Shown: positions 1-8,737 of the stretch, in pieces | Numbering within the stretch: position 1 is the stretch's first letter | Layout: the number at the start of each line of letters is the position of its first letter | From: Rhizobium sp. BK316 | GTDB taxonomy: Bacteria > Pseudomonadota > Alphaproteobacteria > Rhizobiales > Rhizobiaceae | Assembly (NCBI RefSeq): GCF_014193695.1 | Contig: NZ_JACHZR010000004.1 | Location: 496,001-560,000, forward strand | Direction of reading: 5' to 3' | DNA: 64,000 bases | Notes under the pieces: generated by a model | What the model was told of the DNA's origin: nothing | Database searches by the model: none | The model's input: only the letters and a program-made list of their open reading frames with translations | Made by a program: the position numbers and the translations under genes

Positions 1-90
1 TCGCTTGCCTGGGAGTGCCATGGTGAGCTCGGCCGAAGGAAGCGCGCGGCCTACTGAGACAACTATACCGGATGGCTGAGTGGCTGCCGA
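1..90. other. window edge, no assignable gene
   Basis: These bases lie beyond the 3' end of the LhgO-like gene. A possible minus-strand start codon at 19-21 reads only seven codons (M-A-L-P-G-K-R) before the window ends, so the next gene may begin here, but this cannot be judged from so little sequence. Confidence 0.2.
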
Positions 91-1227
91 TCAGGCGGGT
101 TCTGCAAAGCGCTTTGTCTCACCGGCAAGTCGCGCCACCTTCTGCCCGATGGCCAGCGAGGCGGTCAGGCCGGGACTTTCAATTCCATAGAGCGCTATAT
201 AGGCGGGGTGACCGGTTTTCTCCGGCCCCTGGATCACGAAGTCACCGCCACCCGCAGCCGGGCCGGCGATTTTCGGACGGATGCCCGAATAGGCGGGCTG
301 CAGCGCACCGTCCACCAGATCGGGCCAATAGCGGCGGATTGCGGAATAGAATTTATCCGCGCGGCGCGGATCCACATCATAGTCGATTGCCTCGACCCAC
401 TCGACGTCCGGACCGAAGCGGGCCTGGCCCGCGAGATCGAGCGTCAGGTGCACACCGAGACCGCCGGGTTCGGGAACCGGATAAATCAGCTGCTTTGCGG
501 GCGCGCGGCCTGTCAGCGCGAAATAGCATCCCTTGGCGTAATGACGTGGCGGGATGGTGCTTGCGTCCAGGCCCAGCAACCTTTCAGAAAGCGTCCAGGC
601 ATTCAGACCAGCCGCATTCACCACGAGGCGCGCTTCAATTCTGACCGGATCGCGACCGCCGACCGACAAGCGAATTTTATCCGCAGCCAATTCGCCTTCG
701 ATGACGGGCGAATTGCAGACGATGGCTCCGCCATTGGACTCTATATCCGTGATGTATGCCTGCATCAGGCTGTGGCTATCGATGATGCCGGTCGATGGCG
801 AGACAAGCGCCGCAAAGCCTCTGATCCGGGGTTCCCTGCGGAAGAGTTCCGCTGCATCGATCAGATAGCAGTCCTCCACTCCATTTGCATGAGCCTGGCT
901 GGACAGCTTTTCGAGGTAGCCTAGCTCCTCCTCGCTCGAGGCGACGACGAGTTTGCCACAAGCCTTATGCGGGACGTTTCGCTCCCGGCAATAGTCGTAG
1001 AGCTTGTGTTTTCCGGCGACGCACAGCTCTGCCTTCAAACTGCCGGTGGCATAGTAGAGCCCGGCATGGATGACCTCGCTGTTGCGGGCCGACGTGATGC
1101 TGCCGGTCATTGGCTCCGCTTCGAGAAGAACCACCTCCCGGCCAGACATGGCAAGTTGGCGCGCCACCGCAAGCCCCACGACGCCTCCACCGACGACGAC
1201 GCAGTCGAGGTCCAGTATCTCTACCAT
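91..1227 (-). CDS. FAD-dependent oxidoreductase, L-2-hydroxyglutarate oxidase-like
   Basis: This 378-residue protein resembles the DAO-family flavoenzyme LhgO, which oxidises L-2-hydroxyglutarate to 2-oxoglutarate and passes electrons to the respiratory chain. The dinucleotide-binding motif VVGGGVVGLAVARQL is at residues 11-25, followed by an acidic strand end (LLEAE). The stretch NSEVIHAGLYYATGSLKAEL closely matches the LhgO-family NSGVIHAG(V/L)YY motif, which supports this subfamily over glycine or sarcosine oxidases. Length is close to the family's usual 400. It starts with ATG at 1227 and stands alone. A near-palindrome lies about 100 bases upstream. The substrate is inferred from family resemblance only. 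Confidence 0.8.
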   Translation of the reverse strand: MVEILDLDCVVVGGGVVGLAVARQLAMSGREVVLLEAEPMTGSITSARNSEVIHAGLYYATGSLKAELCVAGKHKLYDYCRERNVPHKACGKLVVASSEEELGYLEKLSSQAHANGVEDCYLIDAAELFRREPRIRGFAALVSPSTGIIDSHSLMQAYITDIESNGGAIVCNSPVIEGELAADKIRLSVGGRDPVRIEARLVVNAAGLNAWTLSERLLGLDASTIPPRHYAKGCYFALTGRAPAKQLIYPVPEPGGLGVHLTLDLAGQARFGPDVEWVEAIDYDVDPRRADKFYSAIRRYWPDLVDGALQPAYSGIRPKIAGPAAGGGDFVIQGPEKTGHPAYIALYGIESPGLTASLAIGQKVARLAGETKRFAEPA

Positions 1228-1995
1228 GCAACTCCCCTCTCATCGTCCGACTGCGGTGAGGCGGCCTCTCCGATCGAATTTTGGCCTCTCAGACCGCAGT
1301 CCGGCGCCTGTTATCGCTGGTAAAAGCTATCCCAAAAATGGGAATATGACGAAACAGGATTCGAGGACCAGCACGTCATGCATTGTCATGAGAGCCAATA
1401 CTCTTTGGATGTAGGGCTACCAGATTGGCGATGGTTGATCGACGTGGTGCTCGTGCCGGGAGCGAAGGAGCGGTTCGACATCAAGGCGGAAGGGAATCAA
1501 ATGAGGGCTCCCACTCAATACTCGGCGAGCCCCCGCATCGGGTTCGGTCATAGTAATCCTACTACCGCCGCATACCCACTTTCGTGGCGTAGCTGCCGAT
1601 TCGCAATTCATCCAAAAGGGCTAGGCGCGAAGTGGACCCTGAACCGAGGTAAAGCAATTGGAATGTCGGGATTAAATCATTTTTGCAGACACAAAAGGCC
1701 ACAGAAAGCTCGCCTGGATGGCAACCATTTCGTCCTTGTGCATCACCGTATATCAAGGCCCGAGACTAAGAATAACATCAAGTGAAAACGGTAACTTATA
1801 ATGACAATGGCGGGCCATGCCCGGATGAACATGAGAATTATGTCTGCGGCATACCCCTCTAAATCCCTCCAAAATGCTCGCTCTGGGATGGGGCCTGAGC
1901 AGACATGTTCATATTTTGCCATACGCGATATCTATCTGGCGAGCGCTCCTGATCTACGGTTGGCATCGCGAATGGGATGGCCGCATCAGGGCCTG
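1228..1995. other. gene-poor stretch
   Basis: No open frame here resembles a known protein or shows rhizobial codon usage. The part around 1590-1930 is visibly richer in A and T than the flanks. A 19-base near-palindrome (1328-1346) lies upstream of the LhgO-like gene. With the decayed gene at 1996-2755 and the adjacent tRNA, this looks like a degraded accessory patch. Confidence 0.4.
1328..1346. promoter_or_regulatory. possible operator upstream of the LhgO-like gene
   Basis: The sequence TATCCCAAAAATGGGAATA is a near-perfect inverted repeat (TATcCCA/TGGgAATA). It lies about 100 bases before the minus-strand start at 1227. The position suits a repressor site, but no regulator gene is adjacent and the binding protein is unknown. 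Confidence 0.3.
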
Positions 1996-2755
1996 TCACC
2001 GAAGCCTAAGACGGTCGGCCCAAGATGCTATGGCTTCCGCAATCGCCTGGGGCTGATCTTCCGGGCAGACATGAGCGGCCGGTCCGCAGGACTTTATCTC
2101 GAGAGACGACATGTTCTCCCGTGCCCAACCGATCATTTTCGGCCCGATCATAAGGGTCTCCTCTGAACCTTCGAAAGTCAGCAGCAATTTCGGGATATCC
2201 GGCGACAAGCTGAGCCAGGCATTATAGTCTTCGATGCGCTTGACCGTATCGACGGGCTGACCCTCGATCGGCATTTCTCTCGGCCAGGCAAGCAGTGGAC
2301 GCCTGCTCTCGCGAGTCGGATAGGGTTGCCGGTAGATGTCGTGTTCTTCCTGGCTCAGGCCCGATTGCACGGTGACCTTGAGCGCCTGCTCAATGAAGAA
2401 ATTCTCGTCGAGGATTTTGGCTTCGCCGCTTCCGGGTGCGCGCAAGGTCTCATATCTTGTGCGCTGCCCTCCCGGAAAATCATCCCACGTCATTGGCCGC
2501 AGGATTGTTTCCATGACAACGAGGCCACGGACGCGGCCGGGATGACGTGCGGCCCAATCCATGGCGAGCCCGCCGCCCCAATCGTGACCGATCAGCACGA
2601 CTTGATCGAGGGCCAGCTCGTCGAATCAGGCATCGAGATATCGCGCATGGTCCGCAAAGCGGTAGGCGATGTCGGGTCGTAAGGCCGAAGATATATCAGC
2701 TTTTGCCAAGCCCCTGGCGGCGACCAAGCGGCTAGAGTCGGTGACCGGGCAGCTA
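1996..2755 (-). pseudogene. decayed haloalkane dehalogenase (alpha/beta hydrolase)
   Basis: The intact part (2598 down to 1996, 200 residues) reads as the C-terminal two thirds of a DhaA/LinB-type haloalkane dehalogenase. It has nucleophile motif GHDWGGG, cap sequence ETILRPMTWDDFP, an acidic residue in LLLTFEGSEE and the late histidine in AAHVCPEDQP. Upstream in the same frame the homology continues (RPDIAYRFADHARYLDA), then a TGA at about 2626-2628 sits where relatives have tryptophan (YLDA-W-FDEL), then more homology (FDELALDQVVLIGHD). Further upstream the segment GLAKADISSAL looks like a garbled GMGKSD with small insertions or deletions. The first 60 or so residues of the family are absent. 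A short protein from ATG 2598 would lack the oxyanion-hole region, so I treat it as non-functional. It lies just downstream of tRNA-Ser. Confidence 0.7.
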
Positions 2756-2793
2756 CATCGCAGGATATCGCGCCGTGGCGGACACGACGGAGA

Positions 2794-2883
2794 TGGCGGA
2801 AGAGGTGGGATTCGAACCCACGGTACGGTTTCCCGCACGCCGGTTTTCAAGACCGGTTCCTTAAACCACTCGGACACTCTTCC
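2794..2883 (-). tRNA. tRNA-Ser (anticodon UGA)
   Basis: The minus strand reads as a 90-base class II tRNA. It has acceptor arm GGAAGAG/CTCTTCC, D-arm TCCGAGTGGTTTAAGGA, an anticodon stem around CTTGAAAA with anticodon TGA (plus-strand 2847-2849), a long variable arm (GTGCGGGAAACCGTAC), a T-arm with GGTTCGAATCC, discriminator G and encoded CCA. The long variable arm and anticodon identify serine, decoding UCN codons. Confidence 0.96.
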
Positions 2884-3157
2884 ATCCAACTGATCTGGCT
2901 GGTCTTTGCCGGAAAGAAATCGTTCTTGACGAAGACTGCTTCCGTCGACAACCAAATCGCGGTTTGGCAGGCTTTATAGCGGTTCGAACTTCAGCGTCAA
3001 CTTACTCTGGCATATCGAGCAGCAATCAGGAAGAAATGCCCCATTGCGGGGCGGGTGACAGCTCCACCCGGAACGGTTCTGTCACGAAGCGAAACCATCC
3101 GGTGCGGGGGATAAATGCCACTATTCCATTCCCGCACGGGTTAAATTCAACCAAACA

Positions 3158-3165
3158 TTAACCAT
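3158..3165 (+). promoter_or_regulatory. CtrA-type site upstream of rlpA (distal)
   Basis: TTAACCAT matches the recognition core of the cell-cycle regulator CtrA in alphaproteobacteria. It lies about 160 bases before the preferred rlpA start. A second identical octamer lies at 3290-3297. Confidence 0.45.
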
Positions 3166-3289
3166 AACTATTAGAATTTGGCCTATCGTCGCGAAATCGT
3201 TCGCAAATTCGCCACGATATCCACAAGATTAAAGTCTCGTTAGGCAGGCGGGGAATAAGGCAGCTCCAACTCATTCACGAGTGAGTTCC

Positions 3290-3297
3290 TTAACCAT
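3290..3297 (+). promoter_or_regulatory. CtrA-type site upstream of rlpA (proximal)
   Basis: This is the second TTAACCAT, 28 bases before the ATG at 3325, in the position of a core promoter. Two identical octamers in one short AT-rich leader favour a real cell-cycle input to this septal gene, but binding is inferred. Confidence 0.45.
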
Positions 3298-3324
3298 AAA
3301 ACGGTCTTGAGTGGCGTGGGGCAT

Positions 3325-4500
3325 ATGAAACTGAATTACGGGGCGGCGTCTTTCGCAACGACGGCACGGTGGCTGGCAATATCGGCCATGTGCGCAACAG
3401 TGGCGGCCTGCGGCACGACACAGGCGGTTCCCAAGAAAAAATCCCACGGCAAGGAATATTTCTCCGAAAGCGAATATGGCGTCAAAGCCAGCCCGCGCGT
3501 TGCCAACGGCAGCAATATCCCGAAGGGCGGCGGCCGCTACATGGTGGGCAACCCCTATGTGGTGAAGGGCAAGATGTACTACCCCAAGGAGGATTACTCC
3601 TATAACAAGGTAGGTATCGCTTCCTGGTATGGGTCTGCTTTCCACGGACGCCTGACGGCGAATGGCGAAGTCTACGACCAGATGCATCTTTCCGCCGCGC
3701 ACCCGACCTTTCCGCTGCCGAGCTACGCACGTGTGACCAATACGGAAAACGGTTCGTCGGTGATCGTGCGCGTCAACGACCGCGGCCCGTACCATGAAGG
3801 CCGCATCATCGACCTTTCCAACAAGACGGCGTCCATGCTCGACCTGCAGCACAGCGGCACAGGCAATGTTCGCGTGCAGTATGTCGGGAGAGCGCCGCTC
3901 GACGGCCACGATATGCCATATCTAATGGCATCCTATGTTCCGAAGGGTAGCCGTATTCCGGGCGTCTATCCGGGCGGGGGCCAGATCGCGACAGGCGTGA
4001 TGGTTGCCTCCAACAGCAAGAAGATCACCGGCGACCAGTTGCAGAGCCTTGGCGACTATTCCAGTCCTTCGCCTGCCAGCGTACCGGTACCATTCTCCTC
4101 GACAGCCTATGCAGGCTCCACGCCGAGCGCCAAATATCCGGGCGCCAAGTATCCGGGCTCTATACAGAGCGCCAAGTATAATGCAGCTCCGGCTCCGCAA
4201 CTGGCCCCCGTGCCGATGCAGGCGCCGGCAGGCGGTCATTTCCTGACGCCGCCAGCCTTCGCCAATGGCGGACAGGCGATGCAGCAGATGGTGGTTCTGC
4301 CGGATATCGGTCCCATTCCCTATGAGCGCCCGAATGGCTGGTCAAAGGGCACGTCGCTTGCCATGAACTATCAGGAGGCAGTCGTCGTGAACGTTCCGCT
4401 CGCCTTCGACGCCGTGATGGTGCGCAATGACGGGCTGACGCAGGAATCGATCCTCGCGTCCTTCAAGCGACAGAATGGCGGCGCTGCAAAGGCGCGATAA
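3325..4500 (+). CDS. rlpA: RlpA-family septal lipoprotein
   Basis: RlpA proteins are outer-membrane lipoproteins that act at the division septum, and some are lytic transglycosylases on denuded glycan. From ATG 3325 the protein has 391 residues. A signal sequence ends in lipobox V-A-A-C with the lipidated cysteine at residue 29, which is why I prefer this start over one six codons upstream. The double-psi beta-barrel domain spans roughly 93-190, with GIASWYGSAFHGRLTANGE and the conserved VRVNDRGPYHEGRIIDLS. The C-terminal half is proline/alanine-rich low complexity with repeated KYPG units. No SPOR domain is visible, unlike the E. coli protein. It precedes a DacF-like gene, so the pair acts on peptidoglycan. 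Two CtrA-type sites lie upstream. Confidence 0.88.
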   Translation: MKLNYGAASFATTARWLAISAMCATVAACGTTQAVPKKKSHGKEYFSESEYGVKASPRVANGSNIPKGGGRYMVGNPYVVKGKMYYPKEDYSYNKVGIASWYGSAFHGRLTANGEVYDQMHLSAAHPTFPLPSYARVTNTENGSSVIVRVNDRGPYHEGRIIDLSNKTASMLDLQHSGTGNVRVQYVGRAPLDGHDMPYLMASYVPKGSRIPGVYPGGGQIATGVMVASNSKKITGDQLQSLGDYSSPSPASVPVPFSSTAYAGSTPSAKYPGAKYPGSIQSAKYNAAPAPQLAPVPMQAPAGGHFLTPPAFANGGQAMQQMVVLPDIGPIPYERPNGWSKGTSLAMNYQEAVVVNVPLAFDAVMVRNDGLTQESILASFKRQNGGAAKAR

Positions 4501-4583
4501 AAACGCACAAGAAAGTGTAATTGCATCGGCTTCCGGCTCGCTTTACCCTCCTGAAACAACCCGCACGATCAATGGGATTAGCG

Positions 4584-5777
4584 ATGTTGAAGCCGCTGCT
4601 TCGCCTCCTTGCATGCCTGCTTTTGCCTGCGTCTGCAGCCGTTGCCGCAGAAGGCACCGAGGCCGGATTCGTCACCAAGGCCGCTCAGGCCTATATGATC
4701 GAAGCTTCGACCGGAACGGTGCTTCTCGCCAAGAACGAGAATCAGGTCTTCGCGCCCGCTTCGCTTGCCAAGCTGATGACGATGGACCTCGTTTTCAGTG
4801 CCGTCAGCAAGGGTCAGATTTCGCTCGATACCGAATACCCCGTCTCCGAATATGCCTGGCGCACGGGCGGCGCGCCTTCGCGGGCGGCCACGATGTTTGC
4901 GGCGCTGAAATCGAAGGTCCGTGTCGAAGATCTGATCAAGGGCGTTGCGATCCAGGGCGCCAATGACGGCTGCATTATCCTCGCCGAGGGCATGGCCGGC
5001 AGCGAGGACCAGTTTGCGGCATCGATGACCCGGCGCGCCCGCGATCTCGGCATGGAAAAAGCCATCTTCGGCAATTCCACCGGGATTCCCGACGGCAAGA
5101 GCAAAGTGACGGCCAGGGAATTGGTGACGCTCGCCGTCGACCTGCAAGCTTCCTATCCCAATCTCTATCCCTATTTTGCCCAGCCGGATTTCGAGTGGAA
5201 CAAGATCTTCCAGCGTAACCGCAATCCGCTGCTCGGCATGGATCTCGGCGCTGACGGGCTGGCGACGGGCTTTACGGAAGGCGAGGGCTATTCGATCGTC
5301 GCCTCGGTGCAGCGCGACGGACGGCGGCTCTTCGTGGCACTTGCGGGCATCGCCTCCGACAAGGAGCGCACGGAAGAAGCCAAGCGGGTGCTGGAATGGG
5401 GGCTGACGGCCTTCGAGAGCCACCAGGTCTTTGCCGACAAGGAAGTGATCGGTGCTGCAAGCGTCTATGGCGGCACGGCGCGCACGGTCGATCTCGTCGC
5501 CAAGGCACCGGTCAGCGTCTATGTTCCGATCAACAATCCGGACCGGCTCGCGGCCCGTATCGTCTATCACTGGCCGCTGATGGCGCCTGTGAAGGCCGAC
5601 ACGGAGGTCGGCACGCTTCGCATCGTTTCCGGCAACAGGATGCTGCGTGAGGTGCCGCTCTATACGGTGCAATCCGTCGAGGTGGGATCACTCAGCAGCC
5701 GGGCGATAGACGCACTCCTGGAGCTTGGCGAATCGCTGTTCTTCTCCTGGCTCTGGGACACGTCCGAGCAGAGCTGA
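4584..5777 (+). CDS. D-alanyl-D-alanine carboxypeptidase-family protein (PBP5/DacF-like) with altered active-site motifs
   Basis: This is a penicillin-binding-protein-5 type protein of 397 residues from ATG 4584; in-frame starts at 4521 and 4572 are possible. A signal peptide (MLKPLLRLLACLLLPASAAVAA) gives periplasmic export. The serine motif S60-L-A-K63 is intact. The second motif, normally S-G-N, reads G125-A-N127. The third, normally K-T-G, reads A227-T-G229 in GADGLATGFTEGEGY. Peptidase S11 fold sequences are otherwise well conserved, and a C-terminal beta-rich domain (about 280-380) follows. Losing the lysine of the KTG box predicts weak or no carboxypeptidase activity, so the protein may bind peptidoglycan or keep only part of the chemistry. 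It lies 83 bases after rlpA. Confidence 0.82.
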   Translation: MLKPLLRLLACLLLPASAAVAAEGTEAGFVTKAAQAYMIEASTGTVLLAKNENQVFAPASLAKLMTMDLVFSAVSKGQISLDTEYPVSEYAWRTGGAPSRAATMFAALKSKVRVEDLIKGVAIQGANDGCIILAEGMAGSEDQFAASMTRRARDLGMEKAIFGNSTGIPDGKSKVTARELVTLAVDLQASYPNLYPYFAQPDFEWNKIFQRNRNPLLGMDLGADGLATGFTEGEGYSIVASVQRDGRRLFVALAGIASDKERTEEAKRVLEWGLTAFESHQVFADKEVIGAASVYGGTARTVDLVAKAPVSVYVPINNPDRLAARIVYHWPLMAPVKADTEVGTLRIVSGNRMLREVPLYTVQSVEVGSLSSRAIDALLELGESLFFSWLWDTSEQS

Positions 5778-5912
5778 AACCCGTATTGCGGGCGAATTTT
5801 TCGGCAATTTGCCGGGGAAGGTGAATATGTCGCCGCGGCAAAAGGTTTCGTTCCGCACTATCTTCGGATAGATAGAGGAAGAGTGCGGCGCTCAGAATGC
5901 GGGAAAGTATCA

Positions 5913-6593
5913 TTGTCGTCCGGTACGGGATTGTTCGTTACGTTTGAAGGCGGAGAGGGCGCTGGGAAGTCCACGCAGATCCGCCGCCTTGCCGAAGCCC
6001 TGAAGGCCGAAGGCCATGACGTGCTGCTGACCCGTGAACCCGGCGGCTCACCGGGAGCCGAAGCGGTGCGCCATGTGCTGCTTTCAGGTGCTGCGGAAGC
6101 TTTCGGCACCCGCATGGAGGCGATCCTCTTTGCTGCGGCCCGTAACGACCACGTGGAAGAAGTCATCCGGCCGGCGCTTTACAAGGGCAAGATCGTGCTT
6201 TGCGACCGCTTCATGGATTCCTCACGCGTCTATCAGGGTGTCACCGGCAATCTGGAGGCGGAATTCATCGAGACGCTGCAGCGCATCGCCATCAACGGTG
6301 TCATGCCCGACTGTACGCTGATCCTCGATATTCCCGCCAAGCTGGGGCTTGAGCGCGTTATCAAGCGAAACGCCGGTGGTCCTGACCGTTTCGAGAAGGA
6401 AACGCTCGAAACGCATGAGAAGCGACGCGAAGCCTATCTCGATATCGCCGCGCGCGAGCCGGAGCGCTGCCATGTCGTCAACGCCACGCAGCCCGAGGAA
6501 GCAATCGCTGCCGAGATCCTCACAATCGTCAGACAGCTGCTGAGACCTGCCGCCGAAGGGCAACGGATGCCGGAAGCCGCGCATCATGAGTGA
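5913..6593 (+). CDS. tmk: thymidylate kinase
   Basis: Tmk phosphorylates dTMP to dTDP in the cytoplasm. The P-loop [11 protein letters not shown] lies near the N terminus, followed by the dTMP-binding [11 protein letters not shown], the DR(F) motif in [14 protein letters not shown] and a lid region with [15 protein letters not shown] place the start at TTG 5913, giving [12 protein letters not shown] (226 residues), because GGGAAAG lies five bases ahead of it. A GTG at 5883 would add ten poorly conserved residues. The stop overlaps the holB start by eight bases, so the two genes are translationally linked. Confidence 0.93.
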   Translation: MSSGTGLFVTFEGGEGAGKSTQIRRLAEALKAEGHDVLLTREPGGSPGAEAVRHVLLSGAAEAFGTRMEAILFAAARNDHVEEVIRPALYKGKIVLCDRFMDSSRVYQGVTGNLEAEFIETLQRIAINGVMPDCTLILDIPAKLGLERVIKRNAGGPDRFEKETLETHEKRREAYLDIAAREPERCHVVNATQPEEAIAAEILTIVRQLLRPAAEGQRMPEAAHHE

Positions 6594-7611
6594 CGACAGG
6601 CCCGGACTTCTTGACGGCGCCATATGGCCGGCCGAGAACACGAAGCTCTTCGGCCATGAAGAGGCCGAGGATTTCCTGGCGCAGTTCTATCGCTCCGGCA
6701 AGGGACATCATGCGATCCTGATCGAAGGACCCGAGGGCATCGGCAAGGCAACGCTCGCCTTCCGCTTCGCCAACCATGTGCTGTCGCATCCCGATCCGGC
6801 GAGCGCGCCGCTGCGGATTGGCGATCCGGATCTCAACTCAGCGGTCAGCCGGCAGATTACCGCGGGCGCGTCGCACAATCTCCTGCATCTGTCGCGGCCG
6901 GTCGATGAGAAGACCGGGAAGGTGAAATCGGCGATCACCGTCGACGAGGTGCGCCGGGCCGGCAAGTTCTTCTCGCAGACCTCGGGCACCGGCAACTGGC
7001 GTATCGTCATCATCGACCCCGCCGACGATATGAACCGGAACGCTGCAAACGCCATCCTGAAGATCCTCGAAGAGCCGCCGAAGCGGGCGATGTTCCTTGT
7101 TCTGTCGCATGCGCCGGGAAAGCTGCTGCCGACGATCCGCTCGCGCTGCCTGCCGCTGAAGCTTGCGCCGCTCGACGATGAAGCGCTGATTTCCGCACTT
7201 GCCCATCTCGGTATTCAGGGGGAGGGGCAGGCTCTGCTCTCTGCTGCAAAGGGCAGCGTGGGCGAGGCGCTAAAATTGCTGAACTATGGCGGCGGGGATA
7301 TTATCGAAGCCTATAACGCGGTTCTGTTCTCCGAAGGGCCTGCGGCGCGCAAGGCCATGCACCGGCTTGCGGATGCGCTTTCGGGCAAGGAAAGCGACAC
7401 GATCTTCGATTTCTTCGTGAGCCATGTGGGTGATGACGTGATGAACCGCGCGCGCATTGCGGCAGGCGAGGGACGAATTGCAGCGGCCGAACGCCTGGCT
7501 CGGCTCTATTCCGACATCACCGAGAAGCTGACCGTGTCCGACGCCTATAATCTCGATCGCAAGCAGACGATCATGGAAGTTCTTTCCGACATCAAGCAGC
7601 CCCGCCCGTAG
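6586..7611 (+). CDS. holB: DNA polymerase III subunit delta'
   Basis: Delta' is a clamp-loader subunit that loads the beta clamp on DNA. The 341-residue protein has an AAA+ core with an atypical Walker A ([13 protein letters not shown], about residues 44-56). The sequence [21 protein letters not shown] is followed by the SRC motif (RSRCLPL), as in clamp-loader subunits. It lies directly after tmk with an overlap, an arrangement common in bacteria. After holB the expected run to metG is interrupted by a minus-strand permease gene. Confidence 0.92.
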   Translation: MSDDRPGLLDGAIWPAENTKLFGHEEAEDFLAQFYRSGKGHHAILIEGPEGIGKATLAFRFANHVLSHPDPASAPLRIGDPDLNSAVSRQITAGASHNLLHLSRPVDEKTGKVKSAITVDEVRRAGKFFSQTSGTGNWRIVIIDPADDMNRNAANAILKILEEPPKRAMFLVLSHAPGKLLPTIRSRCLPLKLAPLDDEALISALAHLGIQGEGQALLSAAKGSVGEALKLLNYGGGDIIEAYNAVLFSEGPAARKAMHRLADALSGKESDTIFDFFVSHVGDDVMNRARIAAGEGRIAAAERLARLYSDITEKLTVSDAYNLDRKQTIMEVLSDIKQPRP

Positions 7612-7714
7612 AGCGTCCTGTGTCCATTCGGACGCACCAAGCACGTTCTACCTCTTTATTTTTATGCAATTCCGGATCCCAAACCGCTGCACACTCTTGT
7701 TGGAATTGCCCTGG

Positions 7715-8503
7715 TCAGCCGGCCAGCAACTTCCAGGCGACGATCGCAAGCGTGACGGCCAGCACGATACGGATGGTGCGCTCGTGCAGTTTCGGCGCAA
7801 GAAGGCTGCCGGCGATGATGCCGGGAATGGAGCCTGCAAGCAGGGCAAGCAGCATCGCCCAGTCGATCTCTCCGATGATCCAGTATCCCATGCCACCGAT
7901 CAGCGTCAGAGGCACCGCATGGACGATGTCGGAGCCGACGATCTCACGCACATCGAGCCGCGGATAGAGGATGAGCAGGATCGTGACGCCGAGGGCGCCG
8001 GCGCCGACGGAGGTCAGGGTGACGAGCACGCCGAGCACAAAACCCAGAACAATGGTAAAGACTGCGACTGTTGCCGGCTTGGGAGGCATGCGATCGCCGA
8101 TGGCGCGGCGGGCGAATCCGAGAATCTGGCTGCGGAATACGAGCATGATCGCGGTCATGACCAGAAGCCAGCCAAGTGCCGTGGTGATGGTGCTGGTCAC
8201 GCCGATGCTCTTGCGATCGACACCGGCCATCAGCCAGAGCATCAGAAGCGCGGCCGGAACGCTGCCGGCTGCAAGACTGCCGACGATCTTCCAGTTGACG
8301 CGCCCATGCATGCCGTGGACGGCAGTGCCGGCCGTCTTGGTAATGGCAGCATAGAGAAGATCGGTTCCGACGGCCGTCGCCGGATGGACGCCGAAGAGGA
8401 GCACGAGCAGGGGCGTCATCAGCGATCCGCCGCCGACGCCGGTGATGCCGACCAGCGCTCCCACTACGAGACCGGACAGAGAATAGAGAGGCTCGAACGT
8501 CAA
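7715..8503 (-). CDS. TauE/SafE-family membrane transporter
   Basis: The protein (262 residues) has about eight hydrophobic helices. The family's glycine-rich repeat appears twice: GALVGITGVGGGSLMTPLLV near the N terminus and a related VTLTSVGAGALGVTILLILY in the second half. Family members export sulfite, sulfoacetate or other organic anions. The substrate here is unknown. The start appears to be TTG at 8503, since no in-frame ATG fits. The gene lies opposite to and between holB and metG, convergent with holB, and looks inserted into an otherwise co-directional block. Confidence 0.82.
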   Translation of the reverse strand: MTFEPLYSLSGLVVGALVGITGVGGGSLMTPLLVLLFGVHPATAVGTDLLYAAITKTAGTAVHGMHGRVNWKIVGSLAAGSVPAALLMLWLMAGVDRKSIGVTSTITTALGWLLVMTAIMLVFRSQILGFARRAIGDRMPPKPATVAVFTIVLGFVLGVLVTLTSVGAGALGVTILLILYPRLDVREIVGSDIVHAVPLTLIGGMGYWIIGEIDWAMLLALLAGSIPGIIAGSLLAPKLHERTIRIVLAVTLAIVAWKLLAG

Positions 8504-8737
8504 ATGCGCGCCTCTGAGGGCGCGCGGCCATGACTATTCCGATCGATGAAAAATGGCACTTTGCTTCCGTCCCGCCCTCTTGTGGGAGAAGGGGTAGATT
8601 GCGCCAGAACGCGAGTCAAGCTCGCCACCGCGCGTCTTTGAAATCGTAGGAGGCTGCGAAACTTGATGTTTCGCTTGTGCGAGACATGCGCTAATAGCGG
8701 CTGACGATTTTTATAGAGTAAGCCGGAATTGGCCGCC
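8504..8737. other. divergent spacer between TauE-like gene and metG
   Basis: This holds the metG promoter region. It contains a perfect seven-base-pair hairpin, GCGAAAC-ttgat-GTTTCGC (8656-8674), about 60 bases before the metG start. A segment around 8570-8600 (CCCGCCCTCTTGTGGGAGAAGG) resembles the degenerate GC-rich intergenic repeats seen in rhizobia, but too weakly to name. Confidence 0.35.

Larger units (their letters stand above)
2884..3306. other. intergenic region between tRNA-Ser and rlpA
   Basis: No coding sequence is supported here. It must hold the tRNA promoter (minus) and the rlpA promoter (plus). The rlpA-proximal half is AT-rich and contains two TTAACCAT sites, annotated separately. 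Confidence 0.6.

Noticed and set aside
2669-2955. Open frames on both strands across tRNA-Ser, giving a peptide with GGIRTHGTVSRTPVFKTG
   Set aside because: This is the translated tRNA itself, a familiar false protein; the RNA gene explains the sequence.
8570-8600. Rhizobial intergenic mosaic element (RIME-like) before metG
   Set aside because: Only a short degenerate GC-rich stretch resembles it; no full palindromic element is present.
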